From contig RFIY01000210.1 in the NCBI GenBank assembly GCA_003695505.1, positions 1-12,392 of the forward strand: a stretch of 12,392 nucleotides of DNA, in the 5' to 3' direction. This document shows positions 1-6,131 of this stretch, piece after piece. A model generated the notes under the pieces. The model did not search any database and was not told where the DNA came from. It saw only the letters and a list, made by a program, of their open reading frames with translations. Made by a program: the position numbers and the translations under genes. Each line of letters opens with the position of its first letter. Positions within the stretch are counted from its first letter, which is position 1. The DNA is from Candidatus Dadabacteria bacterium. Its GTDB lineage: Bacteria > J088.

Positions 1-1
1 A

Positions 2-256
2 TGGACAGACATCGACGCCACGCCGTTCTGGGCGGGGCTGCGGAACGAGGCCCCGTGGTCGATCCGGGTCGGCCTCGCCGGTGCGGCGCTGATCATGCGG
101 TGCTGGTGTGCGGTCCAGGGCGGCGATGGCTATGCGGCGGCGCTCGACAGTCGCTCCTTCCTGCTCAGGCAATCGGCAACGATCGTACGCACCTTTGCGG
201 CGATTGCGTATTTCAGCGACCCGACCGTGCAGCAACTGGGGCGCGGCCATGCGTAG
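2..256 (+). CDS. C-terminal end of an unidentified small protein encoded just before a GMC oxidoreductase (partial)
   Basis: Frame 2 is open from the left edge to a TAG at 254-256 and gives 84 residues; the start lies outside the window. This frame is preferred over the longer frame-1 reading because its residue composition is protein-like and because it ends in an 8-bp overlap with the start of the next gene. Visible are a fairly hydrophobic stretch at residues 19-37 of the fragment (WSIRVGLAGAALIMRCWCAV) and a C-terminal part with an LLRQ...AYFSDPTVQQ pattern. That layout recalls the short companion proteins often encoded beside GMC-type dehydrogenases, some of which serve as small subunits; this resemblance is from memory and is inference only. 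The tight overlap suggests translational coupling and a shared job with the oxidoreductase. No family can be assigned with confidence. Confidence 0.6.
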   Translation, partial: WTDIDATPFWAGLRNEAPWSIRVGLAGAALIMRCWCAVQGGDGYAAALDSRSFLLRQSATIVRTFAAIAYFSDPTVQQLGRGHA

Positions 257-1742
257 GGACGGGCGCGAGATGCGCCGGGCGGAACGTTTGACCGCAGACG
301 TCGTGGTCGTCGGTTCCGGTCCGGCGGGCAGCGCTGTTGCCTTGCGACTGGCCGAGGCGGGTGTGCGTACCATCGTCGTTGAGGAGGGTCACTGGTTCGA
401 TCCAGCCCGCGCGCCGCTCGACCACGCGCGGGCGACGCGCGAGTGGTATCGCGACCACGGCTTCAGCGCGACGATTGGTCGTTTGCCGACACCATTCCTG
501 CAGGGCCGCGCAGTCGGGGGCACGTCGGTGGTCAACGGTGCGATCAGCTGGCGCCTGCCCGAGGACGTGCGCGCGGGCTGGGTCGCGGCCGATCCGGCGC
601 TCGCCGAGGTCCTCGATCGGGAAGTGCTGGAGCGCCGCTTCGACTGGATCGAGGCCCGCCTCGGGATTGTGCCGACCGATGATGCGGTCGCCGGCGTCAA
701 GAATCATCTGATGGCGCGTGGCGCGGATGCGCTCGGCCTGGAACATCGCCCGATCCGACGCAACGTGCGCGCCTGTCAGGGCAGCGGCCGCTGTATGCAG
801 GGCTGCCCGAACGGAGCCAAACAGTCGATGGATCGCACCCTGCTGGCCGACGCCGAGCAGCACGGCGCGCAGATCCTCAGCGGCGTGCGCATCGAACGGG
901 TGCGCCATCGGCGCGGGCGGGTTGCCGGTGTCACGGGGCGCAGCGCGGCCGGAGCACGAATCGACATCGAAGCGCCGCGCGTCGTACTCGCGGCGTCGGC
1001 CGTCCAGACGCCGGCGTTGCTGATGGCGTCCGGGTTGCGCGAGGGACCGGTCGGCCGCCATTTCATGTGTCACCCGGGCGCATCGGTCGCCGGTCGTTTC
1101 GCCGAGCCGGTGCGCATGTGGGAAGGGGCAACCCAGGGGCACGAGGTCATCGGTCTGCGGCACGAGGGACTGAAGTTCGAGGCGCTGGGGTTCGACCTGA
1201 GCATCCTGGCGTCGCGGATGCCGGGCGGCGCGAGCGACTGGCAGCGCCGGTTCGCGGAGATGGCCCACGTCGCCGACTGGGGGGTCGCCATCCGTTCGCG
1301 CAGCGAAGGTCGCGTGCGCCGGATGGGCGGCAAGGCCAGGGTGGTCTGGTCGCCTTCCGCCGCGGACGCGGTGCTGTTCCGCAGAGGCGTTGCGATGCTG
1401 GGGCGCCTGTTCCTCGCGGCGGGCGCCGAACACGTCCACCTGGGCGTGGCCGGCTGGAACGAGGAGATCCACGACGAGACGACCATCGACCGCTTCGAGC
1501 AAGAAGGACCGCGCGATCCCCGTGCCTACACCAGTGCCGTGACCCATATGTTCGGGACGGCGCGCATGGCTGGCGACCCCCGGCGCGGCGTCGTCGGCCC
1601 CGACTATCGACACCACCACTGCGACGGCCTGTACGTCGCGGATTCATCGATCTTCCCAACCAATACCGGGGTCAATCCGCAGACATCGATCATCGCGCTG
1701 GCGCTCGGTTGCGGTGATGCGATCGTGCAGCAGGAACGATAA
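249..1742 (+). CDS. GMC-family FAD-dependent oxidoreductase (alcohol/sterol dehydrogenase-like)
   Basis: This 497-residue flavoprotein should oxidise an alcohol group on an unknown substrate, passing electrons to FAD and then to an unknown acceptor. The amino-terminal Rossmann fold has VVVVGSGPAGS (dinucleotide motif GSGPAG at residues 22-27) followed by an acidic strand end (VVEEG, E45). A cysteine cluster C176-x5-C182-x3-C186 is followed by PNGAK, a pattern seen in bacterial cholesterol-oxidase-like and long-chain-alcohol GMC enzymes. The C-terminal GMC domain carries THMFGTARM with H433 and NTGVNPQTS with N476, the expected catalytic His/Asn pair, and ends with the usual ADSSIFPTN segment. 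Family members are typically 500-570 residues, so this looks complete. The ATG at 249 is chosen because it overlaps the upstream stop; an ATG at 270 is the alternative. No signal peptide is seen, so it is probably cytoplasmic or membrane-associated through a partner. The substrate is unknown. Confidence 0.88.
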   Translation: MRRDGREMRRAERLTADVVVVGSGPAGSAVALRLAEAGVRTIVVEEGHWFDPARAPLDHARATREWYRDHGFSATIGRLPTPFLQGRAVGGTSVVNGAISWRLPEDVRAGWVAADPALAEVLDREVLERRFDWIEARLGIVPTDDAVAGVKNHLMARGADALGLEHRPIRRNVRACQGSGRCMQGCPNGAKQSMDRTLLADAEQHGAQILSGVRIERVRHRRGRVAGVTGRSAAGARIDIEAPRVVLAASAVQTPALLMASGLREGPVGRHFMCHPGASVAGRFAEPVRMWEGATQGHEVIGLRHEGLKFEALGFDLSILASRMPGGASDWQRRFAEMAHVADWGVAIRSRSEGRVRRMGGKARVVWSPSAADAVLFRRGVAMLGRLFLAAGAEHVHLGVAGWNEEIHDETTIDRFEQEGPRDPRAYTSAVTHMFGTARMAGDPRRGVVGPDYRHHHCDGLYVADSSIFPTNTGVNPQTSIIALALGCGDAIVQQER

Positions 1743-1746
1743 GGAG
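1741..1746 (+). promoter_or_regulatory. Strong ribosome binding site for the 196-residue protein
   Basis: AAGGAG overlaps the last two bases of the oxidoreductase stop codon and lies 7 nt before the ATG at 1754. It fixes that start and shows the gene is translated from the same message as the oxidoreductase. Confidence 0.7.
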
Positions 1747-1753
1747 AACGACG

Positions 1754-2344
1754 ATGGCCATCACACTGAACGACCTGTTATCGATGTCGCAAGCCGAGCG
1801 CGATGTGACCTTTCGCGCTGGCCACCCGGTCGATCCGTCGGCACTGGCCGGCTGGAACTATACCGGCGTCGACCTGAGTCTGCCGCGCTGGATGAATAAA
1901 GTCCTCTGGAAGACATTCCGCAAGACGTTCGTGCAGGATGCCGACCACGGCCTCGTGCGCGGCTGGAACGTCCGCATGCGACAGACCGGCTGGGAAAGGG
2001 ATCAGGAACCTTTGCGCGACCGGCACGGCCGTCCGAAAACCTTTGGCCACTACCTGTTGCGTCCGGCAGACGGGATGCGTTTTCCCCGCGGCTGGGATCC
2101 GGCCGGGCACACGGTGCTCGACTATGGCAGCGCCGGCAACCTGCGCCGCGATCTGGCTGCCTATACCGCGAGCCCGATCGTCGCCGTCAATGCCGGTGAC
2201 ATGGATCTGCTGCTTGGCTGGGAGGTGATCCGGGTCGGACCGAAACTGGTCGGCCTGCCCGACTGGTGGGCCCTGGTACGCCAAAGTCCGATCACAGCCG
2301 ACGAGATCATCCCGCCGCCGCGGCCAGATGCCGTTCGTGCGTAA
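1754..2344 (+). CDS. Unidentified 196-residue protein in the GMC oxidoreductase operon
   Basis: I do not recognise this family. The start is well supported by AAGGAG 7 nt upstream, and the gene sits 11 bp after the oxidoreductase stop, so the two are almost certainly co-transcribed. The protein is tryptophan-rich (for example GWNYTG, LPRWMNKVLWKTF, GWDPAGH, LPDWWALV) and has no signal peptide or clear membrane span. The middle has an LLRPADGMRFPRGWDP stretch followed by VLDYGSAGNLRRDLAAY, and near the end LLGWEVIRVG; this alternation of strands around a small core could be a beta-barrel ligand-binding fold, but that is a guess. The proline-rich tail (EIIPPPRPDAVRA) looks disordered. By position it may bind the substrate or product of the oxidoreductase or help its assembly. 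It ends 9 bp before the convergent nth stop codon, with no visible terminator between. Confidence 0.75.
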   Translation: MAITLNDLLSMSQAERDVTFRAGHPVDPSALAGWNYTGVDLSLPRWMNKVLWKTFRKTFVQDADHGLVRGWNVRMRQTGWERDQEPLRDRHGRPKTFGHYLLRPADGMRFPRGWDPAGHTVLDYGSAGNLRRDLAAYTASPIVAVNAGDMDLLLGWEVIRVGPKLVGLPDWWALVRQSPITADEIIPPPRPDAVRA

Positions 2345-2353
2345 CGACGACGA

Positions 2354-3097
2354 TCAGTCGCACTTCTGCAGCCAGCTCAGCCCCTTCGCGCTGGCCGGTT
2401 CCCGTTCATCGTTTCGGGGATCGTAACCCACGTCCGGGTCACAGGCCGACGGGCAACATTCGGCGAGCGGGCAGACGCCGCAGCGCGGGCGACGCGCGAC
2501 GCAGACCAGTCTGCCGTGATCGATGATCCGATGTGTATAGATGTTCCACTGATCGCGGGGCAGCAGGGCTTCGAGATCCCGCGCCATCTTGTCGGGTGAC
2601 GTCGCGTCGCTGAGATGCAGCAGGCGGTTGATGCGCATCATGTGCGTGTCCACGGTAATGCCTGCGGCGATCCCGAACGCGGTGCCCAGTACCGCGGTGG
2701 CCGTCTTGCGTGCGACGCCGGGCAGTTCCATCAGCGCGTCGAGATCCTTCGGAACCTCGCCATTGTATTTTTCGACCAGAATCCGGCTGATGCCGCGCAG
2801 GAACTTTGCCTTGTTGCGCCACAGACCGATCGAGTTGATGCAGGCCTCGATGGCCCCCTCTGGCGCGGCGGCCATCGCACGCGCATCGGGAAACTGCCGG
2901 AACAGCTCGCGCGTGACGCGGTTGACGGCCTGATCGTTGGTCTGGGCGGAGAGTACCGTTGCGATCAGCAACTGAAAGGGCGTTTCCCAGCACAGCGCGC
3001 AGCGCGATTCCGGATACGCGGCGGCGAGCCGTTCGCAAATGTCCAGCGCACGCTGTCGCTTCTGCTCTGGCGATTCCTTCCAGTCGGATCGCGCCAT
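2354..3097 (-). CDS. nth: Endonuclease III, DNA glycosylase/AP lyase with [4Fe-4S] cluster
   Basis: Base-excision-repair enzyme that removes oxidised pyrimidines and cleaves the abasic site. The 247-residue product has the helix-hairpin-helix LPGVARKTA (residues 125-133) with catalytic Lys131, and VDTH with catalytic Asp150. The four iron-sulfur ligands are C199-x6-C206-x2-C209-x5-C215, the exact endonuclease III spacing. Early helices (LLIATVLSAQTND, 43-55) also match the family. It is longer than the roughly 211-residue E. coli enzyme: about 20 extra residues at the amino end and a hydrophilic tail of about 32 residues after the cluster (CDPDVGYDPRNDEREP...). The start is the ATG complement at 3095-3097, preceded on the minus strand by GGAG 8 nt away; an in-frame reading further upstream would run antisense through the response regulator and is rejected. 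It is divergent from the regulator gene with a shared 111-bp promoter region. Confidence 0.95.
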   Translation of the reverse strand: MARSDWKESPEQKRQRALDICERLAAAYPESRCALCWETPFQLLIATVLSAQTNDQAVNRVTRELFRQFPDARAMAAAPEGAIEACINSIGLWRNKAKFLRGISRILVEKYNGEVPKDLDALMELPGVARKTATAVLGTAFGIAAGITVDTHMMRINRLLHLSDATSPDKMARDLEALLPRDQWNIYTHRIIDHGRLVCVARRPRCGVCPLAECCPSACDPDVGYDPRNDEREPASAKGLSWLQKCD

Positions 3098-3121
3098 CGG
3101 GTATGCTCCGGTTCGGGGTGA

Positions 3122-3151
3122 TTGATTCGGACTTGTGTCACAGATTATACT
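3122..3151 (+). promoter_or_regulatory. Predicted sigma70-type promoter for the response-regulator gene
   Basis: TTGATT (3122-3127, four of six to consensus) is followed after 18 bp by TATACT (3146-3151, five of six). Transcription would start near 3158 and give a leader of about 50 nt before the ATG at 3209. The -10 box overlaps the opposing minus-strand box. Confidence 0.5.
3144..3149 (-). promoter_or_regulatory. Predicted -10 box for nth, overlapping the opposite promoter
   Basis: On the minus strand 3149-3144 reads TATAAT, a perfect -10 hexamer. No good -35 box is found 16-18 bp upstream, so it may depend on the symmetry of the shared element or on an activator. The nth leader would be about 40 nt. 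Confidence 0.4.
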
Positions 3152-3208
3152 GATGGCGATTCTGAACCGGAGCAGTCGGTCGCAAACAGGCAGCAGAGGC
3201 ACCCCGAT

Positions 3209-3613
3209 ATGACGCGGACCAGCGGCAAGATTCTGATCGTCGACGATGTCGATGTCGTTCTGAAACTGGAAGAGATTCTTCTCAAGCGAACCGGCAGCAA
3301 GGTGCTCAAGGCGCGCGATGGCCGCGAAGCCCTGCGCCTGATCCAGGAAGAATGTCCCGATATCATTCTGCTCGATCTCGTGATGCCCGAACTCGGCGGC
3401 GATATCGTGACCCGTTTCGTCAAACAGGCACCCGAGACGAAGGACGCGACGGTGATCATCGTGACCGCGCGCGGCGACGATGCCACCGAAGAACGTTGCC
3501 GCGAAGCCGGTGCCGATTATTTTCTGACGAAGCCGATTCGTCACGACGAACTGCTTCGTATCGTGCGCGAAGAGCTGCAGCGTCGTGACCTGAACAGCCG
3601 CGCGGGCATCTGA
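3209..3613 (+). CDS. Single-domain response regulator (CheY-like receiver)
   Basis: The 134-residue product is only a receiver domain. It shows the acidic pair D12-D13 (ILIVDD), phospho-acceptor D56 (IILLDLVMP), T86 (IIVTAR) and K108-P109 (FLTKP), so phosphorylation from a histidine kinase should work. There is no output domain, only a short tail after the last helix ([10 protein letters not shown]), so it acts through protein contacts, as CheY- or DivK-like proteins do, or as a phosphate relay. No kinase is encoded in the window, so it is an orphan here. The ATG at 3209 is chosen because the receiver fold begins six residues later and AGAGG (3195-3199) lies 9 nt upstream. It is divergent from nth and followed 47 bp later by cysE, with which it may share a transcript. 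Confidence 0.9.
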   Translation: MTRTSGKILIVDDVDVVLKLEEILLKRTGSKVLKARDGREALRLIQEECPDIILLDLVMPELGGDIVTRFVKQAPETKDATVIIVTARGDDATEERCREAGADYFLTKPIRHDELLRIVREELQRRDLNSRAGI

Positions 3614-3620
3614 ACTACTG

Positions 3621-3635
3621 GCCGCATCGTGCGGC
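3621..3635 (+). other. Small perfect hairpin between the response regulator and cysE
   Basis: GCCGCA, a TCG loop and TGCGGC form a 6-bp stem 7 nt after the response-regulator stop. There is no T-run behind it, so it is not a canonical intrinsic terminator; it may partly attenuate or protect the 3' end of the upstream message. Confidence 0.35.
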
Positions 3636-3660
3636 TGCTCCAGAAAGCCGGGGACCGGAT

Positions 3661-4344
3661 ATGGGTCGTCTGAACCTCCTGCGTGAAGACATTGCGATTG
3701 CGTTCGAACGCGATCCGGCGGCACGCTCGTGGTGCGAGGTCGTCCTGACCTATCCAGGGGTGCATGCAGTTGTCGCCCATCGCTTCACGCACTGGCTCTG
3801 GCGACGCGGGTTCAAGCTGTTTGCGCGCCTGCTGTCACACTTTGTGCGCTGGCTGACCGGGGTCGAGATTCATCCCGGCGCAACGCTCGGCCGGCGTGTG
3901 TTCATCGACCACGGCATGGGTGTGGTGATCGGGGAGACGGCAGAGGTCGGCAACGACGTGACGCTGTACCACGGCGTCACCCTCGGCGGCACGAGCCTCG
4001 CAAAGACCAAGCGCCACCCGACGATCGAGGATCACGTCGTGATCGGCGCAGGCGCGAACATTCTTGGCCCGGTGACGATCGGTCATCATACGCGCGTCGG
4101 CGCCGGCAGCGTCGTGGTCACCGACGTCCCACCGCATTGTACAGTGGTTGGTATTCCGGGCCGTATCGTCTATCGCAAGGGACTGCGCGACGATGTCGAG
4201 GCGCTCGACCACGGGAACCTGCCCGATCCATCGGCGCTGCTGCTCGAAGAAATCGTGCGCAACGTCGAAGCGCTCCGTCAGCAGGTCGAAGCGCTTGCGG
4301 CCAACGGTGAAGAAATCGCGGACGGAGACGGCCCAGACCTGTAA
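3661..4344 (+). CDS. cysE: Serine O-acetyltransferase, short (EpsC-like) type
   Basis: Transfers an acetyl group from acetyl-CoA to L-serine, giving O-acetylserine, the first step of cysteine synthesis in the cytoplasm. The 227-residue protein has an amino-terminal helical part (1-66) and then left-handed beta-helix hexapeptide repeats. Key segments are GVEIHPGA (67-74), RVFIDHGMG with the catalytic-type His84 (E. coli His158), [11 protein letters not shown] (100-110), the RHPTI loop, and VVGIPGRIV near the end of the helix. The position of E. coli Asp143 is Glu69 here, as in Bacillus-type short enzymes. The E. coli enzyme is 273 residues with a longer amino-terminal domain; the short form is normal for the EpsC branch. 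The final about 45 residues are charged ([16 protein letters not shown]...) and look helical, perhaps a coiled coil. GGGGA sits 6 nt before the ATG. No cysK lies nearby. Confidence 0.93.
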   Translation: MGRLNLLREDIAIAFERDPAARSWCEVVLTYPGVHAVVAHRFTHWLWRRGFKLFARLLSHFVRWLTGVEIHPGATLGRRVFIDHGMGVVIGETAEVGNDVTLYHGVTLGGTSLAKTKRHPTIEDHVVIGAGANILGPVTIGHHTRVGAGSVVVTDVPPHCTVVGIPGRIVYRKGLRDDVEALDHGNLPDPSALLLEEIVRNVEALRQQVEALAANGEEIADGDGPDL

Positions 4345-4345
4345 C

Positions 4346-4375
4346 TTGACAAGCGGCCGTGGCGCGGTTTAGAAT
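4346..4375 (+). promoter_or_regulatory. Strong predicted sigma70 promoter for rho
   Basis: A perfect TTGACA (4346-4351) begins two bases after the cysE stop codon. It is followed after 18 bp by TAGAAT (4370-4375, five of six to TATAAT). Transcription should start near 4382, about 310 nt before the rho start codon. Confidence 0.7.
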
Positions 4376-4692
4376 CCAGTTACCCTGACCAGCACGGACG
4401 TATCTCTGGCGGCCCCGGACCGGGCAATTCCCGTGGGGCAGATTCGGGGGAGCATTACACGTCACAGTCAGGCAGTCCGGCCGGTTCGTCGCGGTCGGTG
4501 ACAATCCTGCCGACACAGGTTCGACCTGACCCTGCGACCGCCAATCGAACGCCACGCCGTGCCCTTCAATGTCCAAGCAAACGTAACGATTGACCTGGAT
4601 GATCATCCCCGCAACACACAAGCGAATACCGCAAGGCGCCGTGCGAAGCACTCAGCCACCAGCACGTTGTTGAATCGAGTGGAGCAGTATTG
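4376..4692 (+). promoter_or_regulatory. Long structured rho leader, likely autoregulatory
   Basis: This 317-bp stretch holds no convincing gene. It contains a nested hairpin at 4412-4439 (GCCCC/GGGGC outside, CGGG/CCCG inside), a 5-bp hairpin at 4516-4528 (CAGGT, loop TCG, ACCTG), and two pairings that cannot form together: GCGGTCG (4491-4497) with CGACCGC (4535-4541), or GTCGG (4494-4498) with CCGAC (4510-4514). By hand count, 4501-4620 has 45 C and 23 G, the C-rich, G-poor composition expected of a Rho loading site. E. coli rho is known to repress itself through Rho-dependent termination in its leader, so the same is inferred here. GGAG at 4681-4684, 8 nt from the ATG, is the rho ribosome binding site. 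Confidence 0.6.
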
Positions 4693-6099
4693 ATGGCGAA
4701 AAACCAGAACCAGAACCAGGGTCAGCGCAATCAGAATCAGCGCAACCGTAACCGCCGTGGCGGCAATCGTGGCCCAAGGAATCGGCCGCCCCAGTCGGAG
4801 GTCACGCTCGAAGAAGAAATGAACTTTGTGATGCCGGATGAATCCGTCATCCTCAGCATCACTGAGCTGAAGAAAAAAGACATCGCCGAACTCGTCAAGC
4901 AGGGACGGGAACTCGAGATCGAGAATGTCGGCGGCCTGACGCGCCAGGAGCTGATCTTTGCCATCCTGACGACGCACATGCAGAACGAAGGCGCCGTGCG
5001 GGCCGAGGGCACGCTGGAAATCCTTCCCGACGGTTATGGGTTTCTGCGCAGCGCTGACTACAATTACCTGCCTGGCCCGGATGACATCTACGTCAGTCCG
5101 AGCCAGATCCGGCGGTTCAGCCTGCGCAAGGGCGACACGATCATCGGGCTGATTCGCCCGCCGAAGAGCGGCGAGCGCTACTTCGCGATGCTCAAGATCG
5201 AGACGATCAACGACGACACGCCCGAAGTCGCGCGCGAAAAAATCCTCTTCGACAACCTGACGCCGATCTATCCGAACGAGCGGCTCAAACTCGAATGGAA
5301 TCCGGAGGAGCTGTCGTCCCGGGTGCTCGATCTGTTTGCGCCGATTGGCAAGGGGCAGCGGGCACTGATCGTCGCGCCGCCGCGGACGGGCAAGACGGTG
5401 TTGATGCAGAGCATTGCCAAGGCGATTGCCGAGAATCATCCCGAGGTCGTCCTGATCGTGCTGTTGATCGACGAGCGGCCTGAGGAAGTTACCGACATGC
5501 AGCGCAACGTGCGTGGCGAAGTCGTCTCCAGTACATTCGACGAGCCGGCACAGCGTCACACGCAGGTCGCCGAAATGGTGATCGAAAAAGCCAAGCGCCT
5601 CGTCGAGCACGGCAAGGATGTCGTCATCCTGCTCGACTCGATCACCCGCCTCGCACGCGCCTACAACACGGTGGTGCCGTCGAGCGGCAAGGTGCTGTCA
5701 GGTGGCCTCGATTCGAACGCGTTGCACAAGCCGAAGCGGTTTTTTGGCGCCGCGCGTAACATCGAACACGGCGGCAGTCTGACAATCATCGGAACCGCAC
5801 TGGTCGATACCGGTAGCCGCATGGATGAAGTGATCTTCGAGGAATTCAAGGGGACCGGCAACATGGAAATCCATCTCGACCGGCGCCTCGCCGACCGGCG
5901 GATATTCCCGGCCTTCGACATCACCAAGAGCGGAACGCGGAAAGAGGAGCTGCTGCACGACGCGCAGACCCTGAACCGGCTCTGGATCCTGCGCAAGGTG
6001 ATCAGTCAGATGGGTACGATCGAGGCGATGGAGTTCGTGATCGACAAGATCAAGGGAACGCCGAGCAACGAAGATTTCCTGTCGTCGATGAACCAGTAA
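4693..6099 (+). CDS. rho: Transcription termination factor Rho with low-complexity N-terminal extension
   Basis: Hexameric RNA-dependent ATPase that ends transcription at Rho-dependent sites. The 468-residue product is about 50 longer than E. coli Rho (419). Residues 4-31 are almost only Asn, Gln, Arg and Gly, then a short acidic stretch ([11 protein letters not shown]) leads to the usual N-terminal helices from about residue 57 ([13 protein letters not shown]). The primary RNA-binding domain ([24 protein letters not shown]) and the ATPase core follow, with Walker A APPRTGKT (K234), Walker B-type [16 protein letters not shown] and the secondary-site FFGAARN region all intact. The ATG at 4693 has GGAG 8 nt upstream; a TTG one codon earlier is less likely. 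The downstream RND gene begins 32 bp later without a terminator, so they may be co-transcribed. Confidence 0.97.
   Translation: MAKNQNQNQGQRNQNQRNRNRRGGNRGPRNRPPQSEVTLEEEMNFVMPDESVILSITELKKKDIAELVKQGRELEIENVGGLTRQELIFAILTTHMQNEGAVRAEGTLEILPDGYGFLRSADYNYLPGPDDIYVSPSQIRRFSLRKGDTIIGLIRPPKSGERYFAMLKIETINDDTPEVAREKILFDNLTPIYPNERLKLEWNPEELSSRVLDLFAPIGKGQRALIVAPPRTGKTVLMQSIAKAIAENHPEVVLIVLLIDERPEEVTDMQRNVRGEVVSSTFDEPAQRHTQVAEMVIEKAKRLVEHGKDVVILLDSITRLARAYNTVVPSSGKVLSGGLDSNALHKPKRFFGAARNIEHGGSLTIIGTALVDTGSRMDEVIFEEFKGTGNMEIHLDRRLADRRIFPAFDITKSGTRKEELLHDAQTLNRLWILRKVISQMGTIEAMEFVIDKIKGTPSNEDFLSSMNQ
4702..4719 (+). repeat. Three tandem AACCAG hexamers at the start of rho
   Basis: AACCAG is repeated three times in frame, encoding Asn-Gln three times, and is followed by degenerate copies (GGTCAGCGC, AATCAGAATCAG). 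The in-frame hexamer could expand or contract by slippage without breaking the gene. Confidence 0.8.
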
Positions 6100-6119
6100 T
6101 CGCCACGGCATCCTGACAC

Positions 6120-6125
6120 AAGGGG
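6120..6125 (+). promoter_or_regulatory. Ribosome binding site fixing a GTG start
   Basis: AAGGGG lies 6 nt before the GTG at 6132 and supports that codon as the start of the RND gene; no ATG suits the first membrane span. Confidence 0.6.
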
Positions 6126-6131
6126 CTGAAC

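Larger units (their letters stand above)
3104..3174. repeat. Perfect 11-bp inverted repeat flanking the nth / response-regulator promoters
   Basis: TGCTCCGGTTC at 3104-3114 is matched exactly in reverse complement by GAACCGGAGCA at 3164-3174, with 49 bp between the arms. The left arm contains the nth ribosome binding site (GGAG on the minus strand); the right arm falls in the predicted response-regulator leader. As a result both divergent messages should carry the same 11-nt element near their 5' ends. It could be a pair of operator half-sites for a looping or symmetric regulator, or an RNA-level element. No function is proven. Confidence 0.6.

Noticed and set aside
108-248. Longer amino end for the GMC oxidoreductase
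   Set aside because: It would overlap the upstream gene by about 150 bp and adds an Arg/Ser-rich stretch before the Rossmann fold; the ATG at 249 fits the family better.
1-291. Plus-strand frame-1 reading of 96 residues beginning with ATG at base 1
   Set aside because: It is Arg/Gly/Cys-rich without protein-like pattern, and frame 2 of the same DNA gives a better protein whose stop overlaps the oxidoreductase start.
213-1619. 468-residue minus-strand open frame antisense to the oxidoreductase
   Set aside because: A typical shadow of high-GC coding DNA; His/Arg-rich with no recognisable domain, while the plus strand has clear GMC motifs.
3621-3635. Intrinsic terminator after the response regulator
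   Set aside because: The stem is good but no T-run follows, so it is reported only as a hairpin.
3098-3724. Amino-terminal extension of endonuclease III to 456 residues
   Set aside because: It would run antisense through the whole response-regulator gene; the ATG at 3097 has its own ribosome binding site and matches the family start.
4690-4692. TTG start for rho one codon before the ATG
   Set aside because: The ATG at 4693 has better spacing to GGAG (8 nt against 5) and is the stronger codon.
4603-5610. 335-residue minus-strand open frame antisense to rho
   Set aside because: It mirrors the highly conserved Rho reading and shows no domain of its own.
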